64,000 nt of DNA, from contig JBJHCV010000003.1 of the NCBI GenBank assembly GCA_050486225.1, positions 62,001 to 126,000 on the forward strand, given 5' to 3'. Within the stretch, counting starts at the first letter, position 1. Each line of letters opens with the position of its first letter. Shown piece after piece: positions 58,729-64,000 of the stretch. This DNA comes from JBBDIX01 sp050486225. GTDB taxonomy: Bacteria > Actinomycetota > Nitriliruptoria > Nitriliruptorales > Nitriliruptoraceae. The notes below the pieces were generated by a model, which worked only from the letters and a program-made list of their open reading frames with translations, made no database searches and was not told the DNA's origin. The position numbers were made by a program, and so were the translations under genes.

Positions 58729-60134
58729 TCGACACGGAGATCATCGCGGTCCTGGCCCTCGGCTCGATCGCACTGTTCGTGTTCGGCCTCAAGCGCCTGT
58801 CGGGAGTGCGCACGGCCCGCAGTGGCAACGCACTGCTGGCCAGCGGCATGCTGCTCGCCGTCCTCATCACGCTGCTCGAGATCGGACTGGTCGACTACCG
58901 GTGGATCGCGACGGGCCTCGTCGTCGGCGCGGCCATCGGGTGGGCGATCGTGGCCCGGGCGCAGGCGACCCAGATGCCCGAGATCGTCGCACGGTTCAAC
59001 GGGTTCGGCGGTGCCGCGTCGGCGCTCGTGGCCCTGTCCCTGTTCTGGGACCGGGTCGTGGACCTGGATGCCGGGGTCACCGCCGCTGCCGCACTGGGAG
59101 CAACGTCCGCCGCGACGCTGGTGGCCTCCGTGGTCATCGGTGCGGTGACCCTGTCGGGCAGCGTGGTCGCCGAACTGAAGCTGCGCGGGACGATCGAGGG
59201 CATGCCGAGGATCCCGGTGCGCACCCTGGTCATGGCCGTGCTCGCGCTCGCCGCCATCGGACTCGGCGGGTTCGGGGTGTTCGGGGTCCCGGACGCCAGC
59301 GAGGCGGCGTGGCTCGTGATCGCGATGCTGGTCGCGGCGGTCCTCATCGGTGTCGTGCTGGTCCTGCCGATCGGCGGGGCAGACATGCCGGTGGTCATCA
59401 GCCTGCTGAACTCGCTGTCCGGACTCGCTGCAGCCGCGACAGGATTCGCGCTGTCCAACCACCTGCTGATCATCGCGGGCACCGTCGTCGGAGCCGCGGG
59501 TCTCATCCTGACGCAGATCATGTGCGTGGCGATGAACCGGTCCCTGGTGAACGTGCTGGTCGGGGGCTTCGGAGGCGACGGTGGCGCGACGGAACACGGG
59601 GAGTACGGCACGGTCGTGTCCGCCGACGCCGAGTCGGCCGCGATGGTGCTCGAGGCCGCCCAGTCCGTGATCATCGTCCCGGGCTACGGCCTGGCGGCCG
59701 CCCGCGCCCAGAACGCGGCGCACGACGTCGCACGTGCCCTGATCGCACGCGGCGTCGACGTCCGCTTCGCCATCCACCCCGTGGCAGGGCGCATGCCCGG
59801 TCACATGAACGTGGTGCTCGCCGAGGCCGAGGTCCCGTACGAACTCCTGCACGAGATGAGCGAGATCAACCAGGACTTCGCACAGACCGACGTGGTCATC
59901 GTGGTCGGCGCCAACGACGTCGTGAACCCTGCGGCGCGAACCGAGCCGGGGAGTCCCATCGCCGGCATGCCGATCCTCGACGTGGAGAACGCACGACGGG
60001 TGTTCGTCATCAAGCGGAGCCTGTCACCGGGGTACGCCGGCATCAAGAACGCGCTGTTCGAGCGGGAGAACACGGTGATGCTGTACGGCGACGCGAAGGA
60101 CGTGCTCAACGAGCTCGCGACCGAACTCTCCTGA
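58725..60134 (+). CDS. pntB: NAD(P) transhydrogenase beta subunit
   Basis: 469 residues from ATG 58725. About nine TM helices (1-260), with FNGFGGAASALVAL and the SLLNSLSGLAAAATGFAL conserved region, then the NADP-binding domain III (about 290-469): IIVPGYGLAAARAQNAAHDVA, HPVAGRMPGHMNVVLAEA and GANDVVNPAARTEPGSPIAGMP (each a family mark). Completes the three-gene pnt operon, which supplies NADPH; ilvC divergently beside it is an NADPH user. Confidence 0.96.
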   Translation: MIDTEIIAVLALGSIALFVFGLKRLSGVRTARSGNALLASGMLLAVLITLLEIGLVDYRWIATGLVVGAAIGWAIVARAQATQMPEIVARFNGFGGAASALVALSLFWDRVVDLDAGVTAAAALGATSAATLVASVVIGAVTLSGSVVAELKLRGTIEGMPRIPVRTLVMAVLALAAIGLGGFGVFGVPDASEAAWLVIAMLVAAVLIGVVLVLPIGGADMPVVISLLNSLSGLAAAATGFALSNHLLIIAGTVVGAAGLILTQIMCVAMNRSLVNVLVGGFGGDGGATEHGEYGTVVSADAESAAMVLEAAQSVIIVPGYGLAAARAQNAAHDVARALIARGVDVRFAIHPVAGRMPGHMNVVLAEAEVPYELLHEMSEINQDFAQTDVVIVVGANDVVNPAARTEPGSPIAGMPILDVENARRVFVIKRSLSPGYAGIKNALFERENTVMLYGDAKDVLNELATELS

Positions 60135-60148
60135 ACCGCGTTCCGTCC

Positions 60149-60176
60149 AACCACGGCACCCTGGGGTGTGGTGGTT
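60149..60176 (+). terminator. Imperfect hairpin after pntB
   Basis: AACCAC...GTGGTT arms with an inner CACC-CTGG-GGTG hairpin (one mismatch and one G-U). 14 bases after the pntB stop, no T-run. Confidence 0.4.
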
Positions 60177-60201
60177 GCGGAGGCCAACGGACGTGATCGC
60201 C

Positions 60202-60207
60202 TACCGT
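60202..60207 (+). promoter_or_regulatory. Candidate -10 box (TACCGT)
   Basis: TACCGT 53 bases before the DUF2510-protein start, in the gap after pntB. Confidence 0.3.
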
Positions 60208-60260
60208 TGCCGCATGGCCACTGACGTGCATCGGAGCCTCGCCGTCCCCCGGGGCGTGCG

Positions 60261-60968
60261 ATGAGCATCGCTCCGGACTGGTACCTGGATCCCACGAACC
60301 GCCACGAACAGCGGTACTGGGACGGCTCGCGTTGGACCGAACACGTCCGCGACGGATCGTCGACCACCACGGACCCGGTCGACGTCGCGCCTCAGGTCCG
60401 CCTCGAGCCGCTCGATCCGGTCGAGCCCGGGGCGGAACCAGGGGATGCGCGCGTCGAGGCGGTCACCGCACCGCAGGCCGCTCGCGTCGAGGAGACGGAC
60501 GAGGGTGCCGGCGCGGTGGCCGACGAACCGCGGTCCCGCGTCGGAACGTTGGTGACGGGCCACGACGCGTTCGCACGCTCCGCGGGGCTCACCGCCGCCG
60601 ACGCTCGCCCGCGGCACGCCCACGCGATGGCGCGTGGCGCGCAGGTCGTCGCGCTGCTGGCGCTGTTCCTCTCGTTGACGGTGATCCTCGGCGTGGTCGG
60701 TGTCGTCGGGGGGTTGCTCGCGCTGGTCGTCGGGCTCGGTGCGCGCCAGCGGCTCGTCGAACTGGGGGACACCGACCAGACCCCGGCGGTCCGTGCGGCG
60801 CTGCTGGGTGTCCTCGCGGCGATGGTCGGCACCCTCGCGACGGTGTTGTTGGTGGCGCTGTGGACCGACGGTGAACTGGTCCGGTTCGTCGTCTGCACCG
60901 AACAGGGAGGCGTGGGCGACTGCCTGGGAGACCTGGTCCGCGAGGCCCGCCACCGGCTGGCCCCCTGA
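60261..60968 (+). CDS. DUF2510-domain membrane protein
   Basis: 235 residues from ATG 60261. The N-terminal 30 residues are a DUF2510 motif: PDWYLDPTNRHEQRYWDGSRWTEHV (key phrase YWDGSRWTEHV). A Glu/Pro-rich linker (about 45-105) follows, then two TM helices (about 125-158 and 175-200) and a short loop. DUF2510 is a small actinobacterial module found at the N-terminus of many membrane and secreted proteins; its role is unknown. Upstream of pilB by 178 bases. Confidence 0.85.
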   Translation: MSIAPDWYLDPTNRHEQRYWDGSRWTEHVRDGSSTTTDPVDVAPQVRLEPLDPVEPGAEPGDARVEAVTAPQAARVEETDEGAGAVADEPRSRVGTLVTGHDAFARSAGLTAADARPRHAHAMARGAQVVALLALFLSLTVILGVVGVVGGLLALVVGLGARQRLVELGDTDQTPAVRAALLGVLAAMVGTLATVLLVALWTDGELVRFVVCTEQGGVGDCLGDLVREARHRLAP

Positions 60969-61063
60969 CCGTACGGCGGCCCCCGGGCCGGCCGCCCGAC
61001 ACAGCGTTCGCCGACGCCCACGTTGGCCGGCCGTGTACGAGGACCGGAGCCTGCGGGCTCCCG

Positions 61064-61069
61064 TACCTT
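61064..61069 (+). promoter_or_regulatory. Candidate -10 box (TACCTT) for pilB
   Basis: TACCTT 77 bases before the pilB GTG start. A weak candidate; no paired -35. Confidence 0.3.
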
Positions 61070-61146
61070 CGCCCAGCACCGGCGCGGGTGACCGGGCCCC
61101 GCAGGGCCCCGGAGCCCGAGCCCGACCCGAGCCCGAGGAAGTCGCC

Positions 61147-62922
61147 GTGGTCAGACGCACGAGACGCAGCAGGGCAGGCGCGCACGACGCGTCGCCCGAC
61201 CGCGGTGCGCCCGGCCGTGGTGCGCCCGCCCGGTCGGACGCGCCGGCGACCGGTGGGCGCCTCGGTGACCTGCTCGTCGAGAACGAGCTGATCAGCCCGG
61301 CCGACATCGCCGAGGCGGTGGTCCGGCAGGGCACCACGGGACGGCGCCTCGGTGACGTGCTGATCGAACTCGGGCGGGTCGATGCCGACCAGGTCTCCCG
61401 CGTCCTGGCCAGGCAGGCCGGACTGCCGGTCATCGACCTGGCCGAGATCGAACCGTCCGACGTCGCGGTCGCACGCATGCCCGAGTACGTGGCGCGCGAA
61501 CTCAACGCGGTCCCGCTGCGGTTCGACGGGAGCGTCCTCGACGTGGCCGTCACCGACGGACTGCCGATGGTCCGCGAACGCCTCGAACAGGCGCTGCACT
61601 GCACCGTTCGGCTGCACGTCGCGCCTGCCAGTGACATCGACCGGGTCATCGACTCCACGTACCGGGCGCTCGAGGACATCGACGACCTCGTCGCCCAGTT
61701 CGAGTCGGTGGCGGCACCTCGTGTCCGGGCCGTGCCCACGTCCACCCAGGCCCAGGCGGAGGACGCCCCGGTCGTCCGACTCCTCGAACTGATCCTGACC
61801 CAGGCGGTGCGAGACCGGGCTTCGGACGTGCACATCGAGATGCTCGACACCGGAGTGCGCCTGCGCTTCCGCGTCGACGGTCGCGTCCACGACATCCGCA
61901 CCCTGCCCGCGGCGGTCGGCGCGACGCTGGCGAGCCGGATCAAGATCATGGCCGAACTCAACATCGTCGAGCGACGCCGGCCCCAGGACGGGCAGTTCAC
62001 CGTCGCCGTCGACGACCGCACCGTCGACGTGCGTGTCGCGATCGCGCCGACGATCTGGGGCGAGAAGGTCGTCCTGCGTCTGCTCGACCGGGCACGTCCA
62101 CTGCTCCGGCTGCAGCAGCTCGGGATGTCCGAACGCGTCGAGGAGGTCTTCCGCGAGGTCGTCGATGCGCCGTACGGCATGGTCGTCTGTGCCGGTCCGA
62201 CCGGTAGCGGCAAGACCACGACGCTCTACGCCTCACTGCTCGAGGTCGACCACGACGATCGCAACGTGACCACGATCGAGGATCCGGTCGAGTACGTGCT
62301 TCCACGCATCAACCAGATCCAGCTCAACGAGGCCGCCGAGGTCGACTTCGCGACGGGACTTCGCGCGATCCTGCGTCAGGACCCCGACATCATCCTCGTC
62401 GGGGAGATCCGTGACACGGAGACCGCACGGATCGCGATCCGTGCGGCACTCACCGGCCACCTGGTCCTGTCGTCGCTGCACGCGACCGACGCCGCCAGTG
62501 CCCTGCACCGTCTGATGGACATGGAGGTCGAGCCGTTCGCGATCACCTCCGCGGTACGGGCCGTCGTCGCCCAACGCCTCATCCGCCGGGTCTGCGAGGA
62601 CTGCCGGGCGCCGTACATCCCCAGTTCCGACGAGATGGCGTTCTACCGGTCGTCAGGCGGCGAGGGCACCGAGTTCGTCCATGGCGCGGGCTGCACGTTC
62701 TGTCAGCGGACCGGTTACCGCGAACGCATCGGTGTCTACGAACTCCTGCAGCTGACCGAACGGGTGCGCGAACTGGTGGTGCTGGGTGGCAGCCGTGACG
62801 ACATCCGGGAACTCGCGATCGAGGACCAGCGGATGCGCACCCTGCGTCAGGAGGGCATCGACCTCGTCGACCGGGGCGTCACCACCATCTCCGAGATCGC
62901 GCGCAACATCTGGACCATGTGA
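61147..62922 (+). CDS. pilB: Type IV pilus assembly ATPase PilB / GspE family
   Basis: 591 residues from GTG 61147 with GAGGAAG upstream. A disordered basic N-terminus (1-38) is followed by a T2SSE_N-type domain (GGRLGDLLVENELISPADIAEAV at about 37-60) and the secretion ATPase: Walker A GPTGSGKT at 350-357, Asp box DPVEY, Walker B LRQDPDIILVGEIRDTETA, His box LVLSSLHATDA, and the tetracysteine zinc site CEDC...CTFC (about 480-520). It powers pilin polymerisation. Related GspE ATPases serve type II secretion; PilC next to it does not separate the two, but in actinobacteria this pairing usually builds type IV pili. Confidence 0.93.
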   Translation: MVRRTRRSRAGAHDASPDRGAPGRGAPARSDAPATGGRLGDLLVENELISPADIAEAVVRQGTTGRRLGDVLIELGRVDADQVSRVLARQAGLPVIDLAEIEPSDVAVARMPEYVARELNAVPLRFDGSVLDVAVTDGLPMVRERLEQALHCTVRLHVAPASDIDRVIDSTYRALEDIDDLVAQFESVAAPRVRAVPTSTQAQAEDAPVVRLLELILTQAVRDRASDVHIEMLDTGVRLRFRVDGRVHDIRTLPAAVGATLASRIKIMAELNIVERRRPQDGQFTVAVDDRTVDVRVAIAPTIWGEKVVLRLLDRARPLLRLQQLGMSERVEEVFREVVDAPYGMVVCAGPTGSGKTTTLYASLLEVDHDDRNVTTIEDPVEYVLPRINQIQLNEAAEVDFATGLRAILRQDPDIILVGEIRDTETARIAIRAALTGHLVLSSLHATDAASALHRLMDMEVEPFAITSAVRAVVAQRLIRRVCEDCRAPYIPSSDEMAFYRSSGGEGTEFVHGAGCTFCQRTGYRERIGVYELLQLTERVRELVVLGGSRDDIRELAIEDQRMRTLRQEGIDLVDRGVTTISEIARNIWTM

Positions 62923-62976
62923 GCAGCAGGTCGACCGACGCGTGGGCCTCGCCCGCGTGGACACCTCGAGGGGCCC

Positions 62977-64000
62977 GTGACCAAGCGAACGACGACGCGT
63001 GGCGAGACCATCACCTACCGGTTCGTCGCGCGCGGGCCCGGTGGTCGACGCGTTCGGGGCACGCTGCGCACGGCGTCGCGGCGTGAGGCGTGGGTGCGGC
63101 TCGTCGAGCGCGGTCTGGTTCCCGTGGACATCCGCCCGAGATCGTTGTTCCGGCGGCTCGTGGGTGGTCGCGTCCGGCAGCGAGACCTGCTCCACACCAC
63201 GCGCCAGTTGGCCGTGTTCATCCGCGCCGGCGTCCCGGTCGTCGAGGCCATCGAGGCCCTGACCGAGGACCAGGAGCACCGGGGGCTCGTCGACACGCTC
63301 GACGACGTCGCCGTCGCACTGCGCGAGGGAGAGGCGCTCAGCGACGCACTGCTCGGTCACCCGCGCACCTTCCCGGTGTTCTACCAGTCGGCCGTCCTCG
63401 CGGCCGAGCGCACGGGCCGGCTCGACGTCGCACTCGACCGCATCGCCGAGTACCTGGCTCGCGACGAAGCGAACCGGCGTCGACTCCTGTCGGCGTTCGC
63501 CTACCCCGGCGTGATCCTCACCCTCGCGGTGGCGGTCGTGATCGTGCTGTCGACGGTGGTCATCCCGCAGTTCCGAGGGATCTTCGACGCGCTGGGAACG
63601 GACCTGCCGTTCGCCACATGGCTGCTGCTGGCCGTGACCGGGCTCGTCGCGGACTGGTGGTACGTCGTGCTCGCCGTCGTGGTGGCCGCCACGGTGGCCC
63701 TGGCTGCGGCGGCCCGTACGACCCGAGGTCGACTGCTCCGCGACCGCGTCCTGTTGGGCATCCCCTCCCTGGGTGGGCTGCTGCGAACCACCCTGTTGGA
63801 ACGGTTCTGTCGATCGCTGGGTTCCATGGTCCAGGGCGGTGTCCCGCTTCCGGACGCACTCAGGGTGGCCGTTGCCGGCACCAACAACGCCGTGTTCGAC
63901 CGCGCCATCGACGACGTGCGTCGTCGCCTGCTCGACGGCGAGGGCCTGTCCGGTCCCCTGTCGGACACGGGGCTCATGCCGTCGCCCGCGCTGCGCATGA
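62977..64000 (+). CDS. pilC: Type IV pilus inner-membrane platform protein PilC / GspF, 3' end cut by window
   Basis: The reading frame is open from GTG 62977 to the window end (341 complete codons), so the protein is partial; a full GspF/PilC is about 400 residues. It begins with a small N-terminal domain (TYRFVARGPGGRRVRGTL), then the first GspF repeat (TRQLAVFIRAGVPVVEAIEAL, YPGVILTLAVAVVIVLSTVVIP) and the start of the second repeat (LERFCRSLGSMVQGGVPLPDALRVA). TM helices near 180-205 and 220-250. Platform for the PilB ATPase. Confidence 0.92.
   Translation, partial: MTKRTTTRGETITYRFVARGPGGRRVRGTLRTASRREAWVRLVERGLVPVDIRPRSLFRRLVGGRVRQRDLLHTTRQLAVFIRAGVPVVEAIEALTEDQEHRGLVDTLDDVAVALREGEALSDALLGHPRTFPVFYQSAVLAAERTGRLDVALDRIAEYLARDEANRRRLLSAFAYPGVILTLAVAVVIVLSTVVIPQFRGIFDALGTDLPFATWLLLAVTGLVADWWYVVLAVVVAATVALAAAARTTRGRLLRDRVLLGIPSLGGLLRTTLLERFCRSLGSMVQGGVPLPDALRVAVAGTNNAVFDRAIDDVRRRLLDGEGLSGPLSDTGLMPSPALRM

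Noticed and set aside
1..64000. CRISPR arrays, insertion sequences, prophage or tRNA genes
   Set aside because: No regularly spaced repeats, transposase or integrase motifs, or tRNA cloverleaf with T-loop were found apart from the tRNA-like ends of tmRNA.

Overview
The window is a GC-rich stretch, almost fully coding, from what looks like an actinobacterial chromosome. Third codon positions are overwhelmingly G or C, GTG starts are common, and many neighbours overlap by 4 bases (ATGA or GTGA). Gene order repeats two classic actinobacterial neighbourhoods: prfB-ftsE-ftsX-(peptidoglycan hydrolase)-smpB-ssrA, and hom-thrC-thrB-rho-rpmE-prfA-prmC-tsaC-glyA-wecA-atp operon-murA. Proteins are rich in Asp and Arg, and a SpoIID-type protein follows murA. 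I infer a deep-branching member of Actinomycetota (for example Nitriliruptoria-like or Acidimicrobiia-like); the rank is a guess. I saw no insertion sequence, prophage, CRISPR array or tRNA.

Layout. 1-4 kb: hydrolase tail, transketolase, a small membrane protein and adenosine deaminase. 4-10 kb: translation, division and ribosome rescue (RF2, FtsEX with a coiled-coil M23 hydrolase, SmpB, tmRNA). 10-21 kb: accessory block holding a secreted protein with a structured leader, a phytoene-desaturase-like oxidoreductase, a Balon/baeRF-like ribosome factor, a DinB protein, two tandem MFS paralogues, an alpha/beta hydrolase, an LVIVD-repeat protein and an inositol-phosphatase-family protein. 21-28 kb: TetR regulator, threonine pathway, transaldolase, Rho. 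28-35 kb: L31, a DUF1385 membrane protein, RF1 and its methylase, tRNA t6A factor, SHMT, a WecA-type transferase. 35-42.5 kb: F-type ATP synthase. 42.6-46.5 kb: MurA, SpoIID-like protein, CPBP protease. 46.5-56 kb: metabolic and accessory genes (double hydroxyacyl-CoA dehydrogenase, zinc-finger and membrane miniproteins, cyclophilin, zinc alcohol dehydrogenase, thiolase, aromatic amino acid decarboxylase with a sigma-region-2-like membrane protein, Rossmann protein, HAD phosphatase). 56-64 kb: KARI, three-subunit transhydrogenase, a DUF2510 membrane protein, and PilB and PilC of a type IV pilus system, the last cut by the window end.

Genes that plausibly work together: FtsEX with the M23 hydrolase (septal peptidoglycan splitting); SmpB with tmRNA; Hom-ThrC-ThrB (Asp semialdehyde to Thr); RF1 with PrmC; the eight ATP synthase subunits with two accessory membrane proteins; MurA, SpoIID-like protein and WecA (envelope); PntAA-AB-B with NADPH users such as KARI next door; PilB with PilC. 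There is no obvious defence island or new multi-gene machine. The most unusual signals are a four-cysteine tail on homoserine kinase, MurA with Asp in place of the fosfomycin-target Cys, a Balon-like ribosome factor, near-identical blocks in duplicated transporters, a structured leader before a secreted protein, promoter -10 boxes built on the stop codons of upstream genes, and probable leaderless mRNAs.
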